DNA of 64,000 nucleotides from Carya illinoinensis (GCF_018687715.1 NC_056752.1:2604001-2668000), one strand, 5' to 3'; positions 1-13,290 are shown, counted from the first letter of the stretch. Numbers and translations: made by a program. The notes: a model not told the origin generated them from the letters alone.

Positions 1-120
1 GTTTTACATCCATCCAAATTACAAAATAAAAAATAAGATGAAGTCTATAATCTTAGTCACTTAGTCCTATCCAAACTTATCAATTTAGTCACCTAATACT
101 TGCCAAACTCTTGCATCTAC

Positions 121-172
<52 letters not shown>

Positions 173-3026
173 AGCATATAAATGACATTAGTGCCCTAGC
201 TCGGTCGAGCAAAGATGCATGCATGGGAGACATATAAAGTAAGATTCCTTGAATTAAGTTTAGATCACTTTAGATTATAAAAAAAAGGTAATGGACACAG
301 GCACATGCATGCATGGATTTAGGTGAGATTGGGGCACAGAAAACTAGAACGTACAGAACTGCTTTAGTTTGCATGGAAATTGGGGGCCGGCCGGGTGGCA
401 GACCGGCAGTCATGCAAAGAGGACCTCAGCCCCAGCCCCAGCCCCAGCCCCAGCCCTCTTCCTCTCTCCTATGGCTAAAGATTCAATACCCTTTAGTCTA
501 AAAGTTCTAATTTTGGTTTGCTTTAGCTGAACCTATATATGCGTGCATGCATGCTGTCAAAGGCGTCTGAATGATTAATGAGAATCTGATGATCAACCAT
601 TTTCTCCAATTATCAGAATTATGATATACTAATCAATGGCATCTGCAACAGTACTACTGCAAATGTTCTGTCGATCGATCTTCTGCATATAATTGTTTGC
701 ATTGTTTTGGAATATTTTCTTTAGTATGACTTAAAAAAGTTTGATCAGTACTAGAGCACTTGCTTTGAATATCAGCTTTTGTTTTTGTTTTTTTTTTTTT
801 TTTCTTGTACTCTAGTTGAAGTCAACCAAAATACATTGTACTTATATGACTCGTGATGTTTGCATTAATGTAAATGGCAGAATCGATTAAAAGTTCCATT
901 TTTGCAATCTTCAAAGAACGTGCTTTTTCCCGGCCTCCTCCCTTTTGTTGTTTGGACGACGTTAGTCATAAAGACCGGTGATACTCGAAAGAATAGATTA
1001 AAGAGAAAAGGAAGTAAGGAAGTTCAAATTAAGGAGGGAAACGGACAGCAAGCTAGCTAGCCTAAAGTTTTGAATGCTACGAGGAGAGAGGGAAATCAGG
1101 GACACATGGGGTCTAAAACATATGGTTGATCGAAAGTCGATCTCGGTATTCCTAGCTAGAGCTAGCTTAATTAACGAATTGAGCAACACAAGATCAGAAC
1201 ATCATGAGCTAAAACTAACCTGACTAGCTGATTACTGACAGCTGGGTTAGTTTCTGCATTTTTACTTAATTTTTAAATGAGTGGTGAAGGATGTTTGAAG
1301 ATAATGTCCGCTTACCTGTTTTGGTAGTATTATTATTAAAATGTCATTATCATGATGCATAGACAATTAATGCTAAAGGGAATCGTGATCATTGATGGAA
1401 TATTTCTCAATTACGTTAACCCCAAGATTGATTGATGATTCTCAAGTCTAGGGTCAAAACTATATATTAAATGGGTGGTGGATCCAAGGCCATGACAAAA
1501 AAATGGGAAAAGGGGGGGAAAATGAAAGAGTGTGATCGTTATACTTTTATATACTATGTCTAAAATTCAAAAGGACCCAAAGAACATTAGTTTTTGCCGT
1601 GTCTTTATGGTACTAAACCGTAGAAAAAAAACAGTGGAAAGATCATGTGTACGTATTTCAAGAACAGCAAAAAGATCATCAGATGAGAGAGAGAGAGAGA
1701 GAGTGATCATGGAAAGAAGAAAAGGAAAGTGAAAAAAAGCAAAATGTGGAATCTCAAGGTCGTGTTGATCGATCGAGTAAGTTTGAAGTTAATTTTAGAA
1801 ATGATATTGCATGGGATATGCTTTTCACATCCAATTAATTAATTAACGAAGACATGAGGGTTCTCGATCTTTGATAGTGCTCGAATGGTCCTCTCGTTTT
1901 CTAAAAGCATTAATCACTTTTTCTTTCCAAAGTCAGGCCTGGGACAAATTCTTGGACCCCCCACCCCTCCCTCTTGCTGTTAAAAGTGATCATAGACTTT
2001 TGCGTCTTACGTCGTTAAGCTCTTTCCAAAGTCGTACAAATTAAATTTAGGCTGGCTGGCTGGCTAGCTTCAAAGTCATACATACATGGTTTTTAACTTC
2101 GGAATGCTCATCATGACAATCTTAACATCATCAAATTCTAGTCTTTCCCTCTAGGATGTTGCCAAGTGTTCGACGTACGTTCATGATCAGGTGGGTTTTG
2201 GATATATATATATATATATATAGGTAGACCATCAATTTATTGGTGAACTTGTAGCTAGCTAGCTAGCTAGGCTTTGTACAGATGTATAATTGTGACATAT
2301 TTGAATCATACAATTTTGTCTAATCGAGTGGTAATTCTCCGTCGACGTTGATTATAGCTGAGTTGGAGATAGATTTTGGCTCAACAGTGACTTGAGCGAC
2401 ATTGGCGCCTCAGGAACGGGGAAAAAATTAAAATCTTGCTCGACATTGGCTCGAGCGAGAATCTGGAAGAAATCTGGCTTCACATAGTACATGACTCGAC
2501 TTTTGGCTTTATTTTTGAGGAGAGAAAAACGTTGTTCATAATATTTGGTGTATTGAGTACGTAACGTCCTCTTCTTAAAAAAATTTGAAAAAAAAAAAAG
2601 AAAAAAAAAAAGAAAAAGAAGAAGAAGAAGTTCTATCTCTTAATTAAGTACCTTCAAATCAAGAAATTTTTATAGTACTGTTTAACTATTTTGAATGGCC
2701 TTTACATGAGTATCATATGTGGACTAACATTCACTTGTACGTGTACGTTAAAAGCACCAAAAACTTGACCAAGTTGAGTGAAGTAGTTGACAAATCCATA
2801 GCCCAGCCAAATTCCAATTCAGATATTGAAGATGACTAAAGATCATCGATCATGTTTTCCCAAAAACAGACAGACAAAAGAAGAAGTAATTTAAAGGAAG
2901 CGAATGAACACTTTTTAGTTTCCCAAATATAAGTATATGTCGGGAAAGCTCATGTACCAAATAAAATATAATCATATATATGCATGCGACAGTCAAATAC
3001 AGCTTCTGCCGTCTAAACCCAAACCA

Positions 3027-3035
3027 CCCCCCCCC

Positions 3036-3093
<58 letters not shown>

Positions 3094-3107
3094 ATATATA
3101 TATATAT
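3027..3107. repeat. Compound microsatellite C20-(CT)n-(AT)n
   Basis: A run of 20 C runs directly into about 22 CT units and then a short AT tract. A similar C-run followed by CT-rich sequence occurs in intron 3 of the methionine aminopeptidase gene at 32336-32386. Exact lengths of such tracts are often unreliable in assemblies. Confidence 0.85.
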
Positions 3108-3212
3108 GTAAACAATGTTAAGCACAACTATAGAGTGAGTATGCAAGTTCACCAAACTCATTTTGAAAAAAATTAATTGTGGTCACTACAATAAAAGAAA
3201 TTTTATACACTA

Positions 3213-3368
3213 TATTACTATTTCATTTTCATCCTACTAAGTAAAATGTGTCATATTTATCACCATTAAAAGATCATTTATTACATGATTCCTTATCATC
3301 CAATGATAATAAATGTGCCACATCTTATTTAATAGAATGAAAATAAGATAAGAGTGTAGTGTATAACA
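3213..3368. mobile_element. Fold-back MITE
   Basis: The two ends are imperfect inverted repeats of about 45 bp. The left arm begins TATACACTATATTACTATTT and the right arm, read on the other strand, begins TATACACTACACTCTTATCT. There is no coding capacity. No clean target duplication was identified, so the superfamily is not assigned. Confidence 0.55.
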
Positions 3369-3869
3369 TTACTCACTCGTAGAAAATACCCATTTTTCCC
3401 CGCTACATCACCTGCAAAGAAAGGCCATGAATTTCATAGGAAATGAGCAGCGAAATGTTCAAGACTTACACACTTTAAGTTGCAAGTATCATTTTCATTT
3501 ATATATATATAAAGCTAGGGAGCTTTTTTTATTATCAAACCTAAATTTGTTTAACTTGTATTGTACCTTGGTCTTAGATAATGCCATAGACATAAGGATT
3601 ATTGTATTCAGAAGTGGTCCATGCAGTCTTATAAATATATTAAAACGGATAAAACTAAAATAAAAAAAAATTCATACCTCATAAATGTGAAAGCAATTCT
3701 GACAAAAGATGGAACATTAAAAAGCGCTGAATAATATTGAAACTATTGGGGCCATGTGCCCTTAAGCTGATATAGGGGCTAGCTAGCTTAAATGGGATCA
3801 TGTGGTCCATTTTGGAGCTAAGCATTGTTGGTGGGGATACATAATCCCTATGCCCACATCTCTCTGTCG

Positions 3870-3906
<37 letters not shown>

Positions 3907-4431
3907 CCCGCAACACCTACCGGCCTTTTCCATATTGGCATCATTAATTCTCCTATCCGTATTAGTTAACACTACAGCATATATTGTGGTTTTTGTCACT
4001 GAGTTTTTTTTTTTCCGCGGCATAATATCGTGAAAAAAAGTAATTTTTTATTATCTAAATTATTGAAGAGAATAAATATAGATATTTTTCTATGAAATTA
4101 TCATGGTATATAATATTTAATGATAAAATATTTTTTCTTACAATGTCTATAATTTTTGTGACTAATTTATTTTCTGATTAATAAACATGGACAGCATATA
4201 AACCTTTAGTGAAAAAATAATTATTGTGATGAGTTAAATTGTCTTTTACCATAGAATAAAGTCGTCGCAAAAAATTATTTAATTTGTACCCTTGGCAACG
4301 TGGCTTATTTGATTTAGCGATGAAAACATTAGCCGCAAATAAGTATTAGCACCATCAACAGTCACGTTTTCAAAATTAGACTATTATTTTTCTTCCCTAT
4401 CCCGCTTCTTTCTTTCATTTTGTAGTCTCTC

Positions 4432-5830
4432 TGTGACGCTCCTAAATCCCACGTACGGACCTGGGGAAAACGAGACGTTCGGATGATGACATCACGGGTC
4501 ACCACCCTATCGCTAAGTGTCAAGTGTGTGTACATGCAACAAGTATGCAAAAGAAAACACGCAGCGAATAAACAGAGTCATATAACTAAGTACCAGAATT
4601 TTTCTATGTTTAATACAAACCCGTTCAAAACATACATAATAAAATATTACAAACCACAAATATTGTTTCAAAACCAACTACAAAGCATAAACTCCCAAAT
4701 CAATACTCCGGCGGAGTCGCCTCCTCGGGCTCAGCCTCTTCCTCGATCTCTGCATCAAAATCTACGGTACCAAAAATGATACCGCAGGTAAGTAAGTTCC
4801 AAACGCTACTAGATAAAAGTATATTAAAATTCAAACAATATGCATGAAAGAATGCAAATGCACTTAACCCATAAAACGATATTTTTCCACACACGCCAAA
4901 AATCTCATTTGGTCCCAAAAACATATTACTTTTCAACTCACGCCAAAAGTCTCATTTGGCCCAAATCCAATTCATATCAATAACCAATTAATCCGAATGC
5001 ACCACGACCTCTCCTAGGGTCATCCGCACACCCTGGCTCCTGTGTCACACCGCAGGTAATGACCACGCGTGTGACACCTAAACGAGCGATGCCCAATTTC
5101 GCGCCCCGCGCGTACGTAGCCAAGCATCCTCTAGCCCTCGCCAGCGAAGGGCCATGGAGTCGGTATGAGAGCGTTACCATCACGCCCGCTCCCGTTGTTG
5201 CCCATCGACAACTCAGGGGACGTCACTCAGTATATTACGCTCCCGAGTTATCAAAGGGGCTCTACCGAGATAATACCCCATCCCGGCTTGGGGTCGTGAT
5301 ACTCACGCAACCGAAAATCCATCTACACGATTAAAACTAAATTTTCTCAATTTAAATAAAATGCACATGTATGCTCCATGTAATGCACGCCTCAAGGCAG
5401 AAATAACCAACCAATCACAAATCAACAAAACCAAGCAACTCCGTCTTCAATCCATCCGACCCCCGAACTCCTCGGACTCAGTCTGGAAACAACCAACCAA
5501 TCTAACAAATAAATATTGTAAGAGCAAAATATATTTAAATCTAAAAGTAGAGTTTGGAAAATACTTACAGCGCTATAAGATATTTTTTGAAAGCTCACGA
5601 CATTGCAAACGGCGGAGAAAAAGTAACGTAACAGTGTATTTTACACTGTGGTCATGGGTAGTAAATTACCCACTTTTGAATTAGGACAAACCAAGATACG
5701 AAATTGATAGGGAATGGTCTAGAGATGTTTATGAAGCTAAGGGAAGTGAGAGTTGGCCGTGGGTAGCAGCACACGGTGGCGGATTCACACTTCAGGTGTG
5801 AATCTTTTCCAACATATCCTAGAACTTATG
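4432..5830 (+). mobile_element. LTR-like repeat, TGTGACG-start family, copy 1
   Basis: Starts with TGTGACGCTCC, a terminus shared with three other repeats in this window (6068, the complement of 15434, and 58990). The segment at about 5050-5330 is clearly homologous, in inverse orientation, to 14500-14790: both contain the block 'taatatactgagtga' followed by the same order of motifs. It is non-coding. The right boundary is approximate because no matching target duplication was found, so it may be truncated. A degenerate Ty3/gypsy LTR is the likeliest identity; that is an inference from the termini. Confidence 0.5.
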
Positions 5831-6067
5831 ACTTGGAACTGAAACATTGACTTTTTTTTTTTTTTTTGTAATTCTTTCTATATTTTGATCAAGGGCAGCT
5901 TCATCCATATGGAACCACCACCATTTTTTTTGTGTGAACCAATCACAGTTCGAACTCATCAAGTAAGATATTTTGTTCATACATATGCTCTGATATTTTA
6001 TTTCTCTCCCATTTTTTCATAGTACCTTAATAGTTCCTTTTTATTTCTCAAGGATTTGCATAAAGAT

Positions 6068-9000
6068 TGTGACGCCCCCAAATTCCATTTGGGATTGGAC
6101 GGACATTTGAAGCGTCGAGACATGCAACACAAGGTTACCTGCCCCCGTTCATGACATATAAGATGCAATAATCCTAACATGCATCTAACATTATGCAATA
6201 TTCGCAGCGGATAATTTTTTTCTTTAGCAATACTATGCACTAAATTAAAATATCCCAAATACTTAAAACATACTTCATATATAAAGATACATTGAATAAC
6301 TAAGATCACAGAACTATTCCAAAATAGTTATGATCTAAAAGTACTGGAGATGCAACTCCATCGTACAAGTAGTAATTTAACTACTATATTAACCTTAACG
6401 ACGCACCGTCGTTCAGTCGACTGTATCTAGTTGGTCAGCTCCTGATCTTCCTTCAGGTCCTGTAACAAGATCTACCATTCGGGGGGAATGGTAGTTGGGA
6501 CTACCACAGTGAGATTTGATTACAAATCTCAACAAGTTAACAAAAAACTTCCATACAGACTAATGATGCATGTATGACAGTAAAAGCATAAATGGATAAT
6601 CAAATTCATAAGTAATTAAAGAATAACTTAGCGTACAACATAGCATAATTGACATAACTTAAATTGAAACATGAACTGAACTTGACTTATCATAAACTTG
6701 CTTTGAAACTTGAATTAACATGAAAAATACATACTCCACAGTTGTTGTGACCCCATGTATTTTACGTGTAAATACATACTCCACAGTTGTTGTGGCCCTA
6801 TATATTTTACGTGTAAATACATACTCCACAGTTGTTGTGGCCCCATGTATTCTACACAAACTTGACTTAACATTAAAAATACATACTCCACAGTTGTTGT
6901 GGCCCCATGTATTCTACACAAACTTGACTTAACATGAAAAATACATACTCCACAGTTGTTGTGGCCCCATGTATTTTACGTGTAAATACATACTCCACAA
7001 TTGTTGTGGCCATATGTATTCTACACAAACTTGACTTAACATTAAAAATACATACTCCACAGTTGTTGTGGCCCCATGTATTCTACATAAACTGAATATA
7101 CTCAAGATGAAACGTGACTGGAATACGAAAGGACTGAAGTCCTGACGTAACATAACGTGACTTGAACATAACTTAGAATACATGACCAACTTGAGATAGA
7201 AACATTTCGTAACATGGCATAACATATAATAGACAACATATTTAACATGACATACTTGCAACAGTGAATATTACATGACTTGACTTACATGTAATGGATG
7301 ACATACTTAGCATGACGTACTTGTAATGTACAGTAATATATAACAGAATATATTATGTAACAGATAAAAATTGATGACAGAATAAATTCTGTATAATAGA
7401 CAATTACATGATAACTTGACATGGCATGACACATATGATAACATACATACATACACTGTAGTTCTTTTACTTAGCACACATACACAGTAGACTGCTAGTA
7501 AGTTAAAAGCTAACTTACCTCGATCTCCGCGTTTCTTATAAAACCTCAAGCGCGATCACGAGGAACTGTAATTAGTGATTCGAAAAGTTAGTACTAAATC
7601 ACTAATAATTTGAAATATGGAAAAATACTAACTTAAAGAGTAAAATTTCCATTTTACTTTCTACATGTAGGAAAATGACCGTTTTACCCATAACTTAAGA
7701 ATTTTGCATACTAACTCCAAAAGTCACCAAAATTTACATTCCTCATGTAAATTTTATCCTCAACTCAAATATCAATTTAGAAAAATTTAAAACTAATCAC
7801 AACTATTAAAACTCCATAGGGCCGAAATTCTCATATGCTATTTCTATTGATTTTTGTTTCCAACTTGTTTTGATCAACCTTTTGATCTATGACTTATAAA
7901 TATGTGATCTTCAAACCAAACCATCACATGGTTTAAAAAGATGTCCTAAAACATATATAAGCTTCTAATTCAAGATCACATGGTTAAACATTAACCAAAA
8001 CATAAATTTAGCCAAGAACATCCACACTTTGGCTTATCTGAATATCTCTTTGCATAAAATTTCATATCTTTGAAACTAATATCAAATATCTTCAAAATAA
8101 TAATATAACATGTATATAAGATACTTAGGATCCTCCAATAAAATTATCAAAGTCATTAGAATAGGTTTAGACCACCAAAGAGTTAAACTTTCTCAAAATA
8201 GAAACTGTTTTTCTTCTTCCAGTTTCTAAGTTTCTAAATCTAAGCAAATATTTCATCAAAACCTTCAATCATGCAAAAATCCTCAACCAATAGTCATATA
8301 TACATGTTAACAATACTCCATAAAAATTTCGAACCAATATCTATCCATTAGCTTGGTCAAAAACTCCAAACTATAACATATTCTCCAGTTTATCTCCCAA
8401 AATGACCTTTCTATAGTTTACACAATATTTGACTGACCAAATGATCTTCAAATGGGGCAAATAAGATATCCATGTAAACTAGACTAAAAAAGGAACAACT
8501 TATATGAAGGAGACTTTATGATAAAACACTTACAACAGCTTCGAAATGGGCATGCAAAAGAACTCCTAAAAGCTGTCCAAGAGAGAATGTTTGATATTCT
8601 TTTAAAGAAACGTGTAAATGAAGATAAGTTCGTGGGTGATGGCTGGAGATGCTTATGGAAGAGATAAGGGAGATGATAAGGCTGGAGTTGAGAGTTGAGT
8701 GTGGTTTTCTCCTATCCAAAATATCTATAAAATATTATCTCAAAATATTCTATCCAATAATATCTATAAAAATCAGCTCAATATATTTTCCAAATGTGGA
8801 GTAGACTTGGAAGAGTAAGGTGGCTAAAATCTTTCTATGTGTATTTTAAATCTCTATTCTTAAGATATTTTCCAAATGTGTATTTTGCTTAGGTGTCATG
8901 ATCTCACACATTGATTTCCTTCACAATTCCATCTAATGGTTTCTCTTTGTGCCAAGTATCTAATACTATTCATTATGTGTGGTTAAGATCTTGCTAAGTG

Positions 9001-9358
9001 TCCAAATAAAATATCGCTATCCTAATTTGGACATTTCACACTATGATTTTAAAAATACTGCGCTCAGTACATTTACCGAGGTTACTATTCACTCCAAAAA
9101 TAAACGTAATAAACTTAGTACTGAAAAATTCTAAATATTCAATTAAGCCTAGTGGTGTAGACTATAATGTATTCTGATACTTTTAACTATCTCAAATAAT
9201 TAAAATCGCATTTCTGGCACCATAGTGAGTGATAACACTAACTATGTTGACAGGCTAAAATTTATGCGATTAGTCGATTCGTGTAAACTTACAGAGTTTT
9301 CACGAGGTTCCTAAAGTCAATAGAAATTCCTTAATTGAATTTCTAGCGGGCTGTTATA
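6068..9358 (+). mobile_element. Solo LTR (3.29 kb), probable Ty3/gypsy, TSD AAGAT
   Basis: Begins TGTGACGCCCCC and ends GCGGGCTGTTATA, so the ends form a short imperfect inverted repeat (TGTGACGCCC / GGGCTGTTATA). The 5 bp on each side are identical: AAGAT at 6063-6067 and AAGAT at 9359-9363. No gag-pol reading frame lies inside, and no second LTR copy is present, so this is best read as a solo LTR left by recombination. The terminal A instead of CA looks like decay of a TG...CA end. It contains a seven-unit tandem array at 6722-7090. Confidence 0.72.
6722..7090. repeat. Seven-unit tandem array with two alternating spacers
   Basis: A core of about 37 bp, 'aaatacatactccacagttg' plus 'ttgtggccccatgtatt', occurs seven times. 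The spacer is either short (about 8 nt, TTACGTGT) or long (about 25 nt, containing ACACAAACTTGACTTAACAT). In order the spacers are short, short, long, long, short, long, with the last unit followed by a decayed long type. Each core holds a perfect small hairpin CCACA-GTTGT-TGTGG; unit 6 carries one loop change (GTTGT to ATTGT). Confidence 0.85.
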
Positions 9359-9363
9359 AAGAT

Positions 9364-10106
9364 CCTCTTACCTCTTGTAGTTTTTCTAATTAACTAAGAG
9401 CATGGTTTCCACAAGTTTTAATTTTTTGTTTTAGATGGTTGGATACATAATTGTTTGCTTAGGCTTTCAATTTTGCTGGACTTTGGGGTAAGTTTGTAAC
9501 CCTAACTTCAATCCCTTGCTTGTCGTTGATCTTGTTGCTAGTCATTTTCTCAATTAGCTCCAATAGTTTATTTTGCCTCTTTCTCTTTGTCAAAGGATTG
9601 ACAACCATATTTTTACTTGTTTTTTCTTGAACTTCTAAAACTTTTGTAACATAGTTTTATGTGACTGACGTATGCAGTAAGGAAGTTAAAGACTAGCAAG
9701 AAAGTTATAAACATCTCAGGTTTGGTCCTGGGTCGGGTATTTAGAGAATAAAAAATATAATTATAAAGATAATTATGTGTTTATTCTTATTTTTTTCCTA
9801 TATATCCATATATTATATATATGTGTGTGTACTCTTTTTACTTTTAATAGAACTCAGACAGCACGACAATTCACTGGGATGCTTTGAAAAAAAAATTAGA
9901 GTATCATACATATATATTTAAATAATTTATGATTTATCACCAAAATAATGTGTTAATTATTAATTATTATAATTTAATCAATTCTAATGTAGTAACAAAA
10001 GACTTCAAAACTATTTATTATTTTTTAATTACCAATCAATATTTATCAATATCATATTGAAAAATGATTAAACATAATTATAAAAAAATATAATAAATTA
10101 CATTAT
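9364..10106. other. Spacer between two solo LTRs
   Basis: AT-rich sequence with an (AT)/(GT) tract near 9800-9830. No coding frame, RNA gene or clear mobile element was recognised. Confidence 0.4.
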
Positions 10107-11227
10107 TGTTAAGAGTTTTTCCATGGGCCCAAAATGCCCAGTGGCCGAGCCCAACACCCAGGGGCCTATACTAACCAAGCCACCTGTTAACTCGACTAAG
10201 AGCACTGGCATTGGTTTAGCCAAATACCAGTGCTTTTTATAATTTAGCCAATCTGGTGAAAAAATGATCTACATTGAATTAGTTAAACTATTTTCATTTA
10301 CAAGATGAGCTACAGTCTTTTTAAAATAGAAGTCATATTGAAATGAATTGTAGCTTTTCATATTGAATATTTAATCATTTTTCAAGTTCACTCGTACAGT
10401 TGATCCCTTTCATTTTTCCACCAGCGGCCAAGTTTCCTTCACATTCTGTTGTGCAAACTGAAATATATGATTCTTGAATAATATTGGATATTGTGAAATA
10501 AAAATAAAACGTATTAACAAAACAAAAAATAATTTAAAAATATAAATAATAAAAAATAATAATAGTTTATTATTATAGAGAGTATAATAGCTAATCCAAT
10601 GTAGATTTCAACTTTTGAGTGATTAGCTAAAATAAAAAAAGTTGCATATTAGTCAAATTTTGAAAAATAAAATAGCTAAACCAATGCCAATGTTCTAAAG
10701 GGCTCTCAACCTGTATAAATTGGATTCGGAACCTTGGAGTGGAGGATAGTCCACTACCTAGGAAGCACGAGAAATCTGCCCTGACGAAAAGGAAAGAATA
10801 ACACACAATCTCAATGAGACTGAACTTTAAGAAGAAGTAGAGGGTCACACTGCATTAAATGGGCTCACTAGTAGATCATGCCGCATTAAATACGTGCCCT
10901 AGAGAGATGCCGCATTAAATGGGTATGGTAGAATGGATTTCAGGAAGACACCCTTCTCCCTTGCTGCAGGGCATGGCTGCTTGACTCTCAAAATCATGTA
11001 TCGAAAAGGGGTTACGCTTTACACACTCGTTAAACTTTTTAAATTTTCTACTTGTCTCTACTCTCCCTCATACTTTTTAGGAGCATTATTGACTTAGGTA
11101 TCGAAAACTTCCCAACCACCAAAAGGTCACCTATTATCGATCTTTTCTATATGTTCGCAAGTTGTAAGACTGAAAACCAAAACTACTGAGAGCTCGGCCC
11201 ATAAGCGTATGAAACACGACGTTAACA
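10107..11227. mobile_element. Solo LTR (1.12 kb) with nested MITE, TSD ATTAT
   Basis: The ends are TGTTAAG at 10107 and GTTAACA at 11227, giving TG...CA termini with a short inverted repeat. The flanking 5-mers match exactly: ATTAT at 10102-10106 and at 11228-11232. Removing the MITE at 10200-10695 leaves an LTR of about 620 bp. The interior has a TATA-like 'tgtataaatt' and the phrase 'gcattattgacttaggtatcg', which resembles the 3' part of plant Ty3/gypsy (Tat-type) LTRs; that class is a recollection, not a search result. Confidence 0.7.
10200..10695. mobile_element. PIF/Harbinger (Tourist)-type MITE, TSD TAA
   Basis: Terminal inverted repeats: left GAGCACTGGCATTGGTTTAG, right (complement) GAACATTGGCATTGGTTTAG. 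It is flanked by TAA on both sides (10197-10199 and 10696-10698), the 3-bp target duplication typical of this superfamily. At 496 bp with no reading frame it is non-autonomous. It lies inside the solo LTR at 10107-11227 and is therefore younger than that LTR. Confidence 0.8.
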
Positions 11228-11562
11228 ATTATCAATACAAGTAAAATGTTTTTTCAATTCAAACTCATTCATGGAAAAGGTATTATACATGAGAGAGATT
11301 AATTATAAGTTTCATGATAACTAACATGATGCAGTAATCTATCATTTAGTCATTAGTTATTGCATGTAAGGATGTGGACAGTTCACATAAATTTATTAAT
11401 TTATTAATAGAATTAAAAAAATAACATTTTGGAAGGCCGTATCAATTGATCTTAAAATATAAGTTTATTAATAGAAACTAAATATATGTATATATTTATA
11501 TATATAATCAACTCGATTGTTGATATATCCTTCATCGTTTTGTGGGGTGTTTATTTATTGAG

Positions 11563-11768
11563 GAATGCTACACATCATCCTACACCACACACTTTATATA
11601 TTAAAATATTATTTTTTATTTTTTTATTTTTTATTTCATTTTATTCTTATTAAACTAATTGAATTATTTTATTTATCATCCACACACTACATATTTATTA
11701 TAAAAAAAATAAAAAAAAATTAAAATAAGTGTGGTGTGTGAAGTGTGAGGATGACAAGAAGAATTTTT
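11563..11768. mobile_element. Fold-back MITE, 'agaatttttctt' family copy 1
   Basis: Inverted ends built around CATCATCCTACACCACACAC on the left and GTGTGGTGTGTGAAGTGTGA on the right. The right half closely matches 11985-12090 and 16310-16427, with shared blocks 'catccatataccacatattt'-like and 'agaatttttctt'. The flanks are both TTATTTATT-like, which is low complexity, so the target duplication is uncertain. Confidence 0.55.
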
Positions 11769-11929
11769 CTTATTTATTTATTTTTATTTCTATTTTGTAA
11801 TTTTATTTTTAAGGTTTTGGAATTAATATGAATGTGCTGGAACAGTCCTGGTAGGCCGCTGAGATATTGAATGCGTGGCAGGCCATCTTTCCTGCCTGTT
11901 TCTATCGAATTTTGTTACTCATAATTCCT

Positions 11930-12095
11930 ATACTAGCTATTATATTTATTTTTATTTTTCTAAATTTTTGTTAGTTTTATTTTTTTTTAAATAATTAAAT
12001 TCGTTCACTTATCATCCATATACCACATATTTAATAAGAAGAAAAATAAAAAAACTACATATAATATGAAAATAATGGATAGAATTTTTTATTTG
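11930..12095. mobile_element. MITE, 'agaatttttctt' family copy 2 (decayed)
   Basis: Contains 'cttatcatccatataccaca' and ends 'tggatagaattttttattt', matching the right halves of the copies at 11563 and 16255. The GTGTGGTGTG arm has decayed. Boundaries are approximate. Confidence 0.45.
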
Positions 12096-12289
12096 TAAAA
12101 CTTTGTATTTGTCGTCATGCATGTACATACACACGACACATGTACAGAAAGAAGATCAGCTGTCTATCATTCACATGCACAAAAAAATAATAAAAACTAA
12201 TAAATTTTTATAATATTTTATATAATTATATTTTAAAGTGATGATATTTTTATAAAATTGTATTATTATTTTATAAAAAATAATACAAA

Positions 12290-12452
12290 CCCTATGGGGA
12301 AGCTTAGTTGGTCAAGATTTAGGTTTGCTCTCTAATGGTTACAGTTCGAGTTCCTTCAAGGCTACTAAAAATTTACCTGGCCGTTAACTTCATGGCTCCA
12401 TAGGATTAGTCGATGTGTGCATAAACTGGCCTGAACACCCACGGATATATAA
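12290..12452 (+). mobile_element. tRNA-derived SINE
   Basis: An RNA polymerase III promoter is readable: box A-like TTAGTTGGTCAAGA at 12304-12317 and box B-like GGTTACAGTTCGAGTTCC at 12338-12355, about 21 bp apart. The body ends near an AT-rich tail (ATAAAAATAATAATAAT). The flanks are too AT-rich to define a target duplication. Too degenerate at the acceptor-stem ends to be a working tRNA gene. Confidence 0.65.
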
Positions 12453-13290
12453 AAATAATAATAATATAATTTTATAAAAATACTTTTGTTTTAAAATTTG
12501 TATTATAAAATGTATAATGTATTGTGTTGCATAGATATCATTAATTAATTCTATTATTTCTCTTCTTTTGATCTCTCTTAATTCAATTGGTGTTGCTTAT
12601 CGATCTGTACTTTTAAATTTCAACTCGATCCCTTTCAGTGTGAAAAATGGGACATATTCAATATTGTTAGCTAATCGATGGCTGTGGTCGTTCCTTTCCT
12701 TTCCTTTCCTTTACTGTACCAAATTTTTACTAAAACCAGCTTTTGATTGATTTGTTCTTATAATTTGATTTTTTAAAATCCTGGAGACAAGTGCCTCATG
12801 TAAATGCAACATAAGTGGTTGCTAATGTGGAAAAAAATCAAAACGTATCGTTTTGGGCAACAAAGCCAATGTGCCTGAGACCCTCCTCAGTTTCCATTTG
12901 TTTTCCCTCCCTTTCTCTGTTTACTCTCTCGATTCTTCCCACACAGATCTTTTGAATCGCCTCCCTCCCTCGATGGCATGTCCCTTCTCTTGAAACTGCC
13001 GCCTAGAAGATGTGCAGTAACCTTAATTTAGAGAAGACGACCGTGATATCTTGTATTTACGTATATTTTTATTGAATGAGTATCTAAATTAGTATAATTA
13101 GTGGTCCTCTTATTTTAAATTTAACGTATTTTTCATGGTATTATTTTGTGATTTTCAAGTTATGAAATTTAAATAATGTGCTTTCTTAATATCAATAATT
13201 ATTTTACATTTAAATTACTCTCAAATTTAAATTATTTTATTGTTAAGTTTTAATTATTTTATTTTATTAATATTGAGTTGTAGTATTTTT
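12453..13290. other. Non-coding stretch with pyrimidine-rich leader-like sequence
   Basis: Holds a (CCTTT)4 tract near 12690-12712 and 'aaaacgtatcgttttggg' at about 12840. A CT-rich stretch follows at 12890-12975. This looks like a promoter/leader, possibly of a retroelement, but no coding sequence follows. Nothing else recognised. Confidence 0.35.

Larger units (their letters stand above)
1..4431. other. Intergenic AT-rich region, no gene recognised
   Basis: No reading frame here resembles a protein. The stretch holds an (AT)n tract at 129-170, a (CCCCAG)5 tract at about 425-457, poly-T near 790-803, GA-rich and AAG tracts, GCTAGC and GATC runs, an (AT)n at about 3877-3902 and the compound poly-C/(CT)n/(AT)n tract at 3027-3107. 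One fold-back MITE sits at about 3213-3368. Short open frames such as the one at 2850-3161 are translated microsatellite. Confidence 0.6.

Noticed and set aside
1..4431. Possible microRNA precursor or lncRNA in the upstream region
   Set aside because: I looked for familiar conserved plant miRNA sequences and a long hairpin and saw none.
6722..7090. Regularly spaced repeats resembling a CRISPR array
   Set aside because: Spacers are only two recurring types, not unique. This is a plant nuclear LTR, and no cas genes are present.
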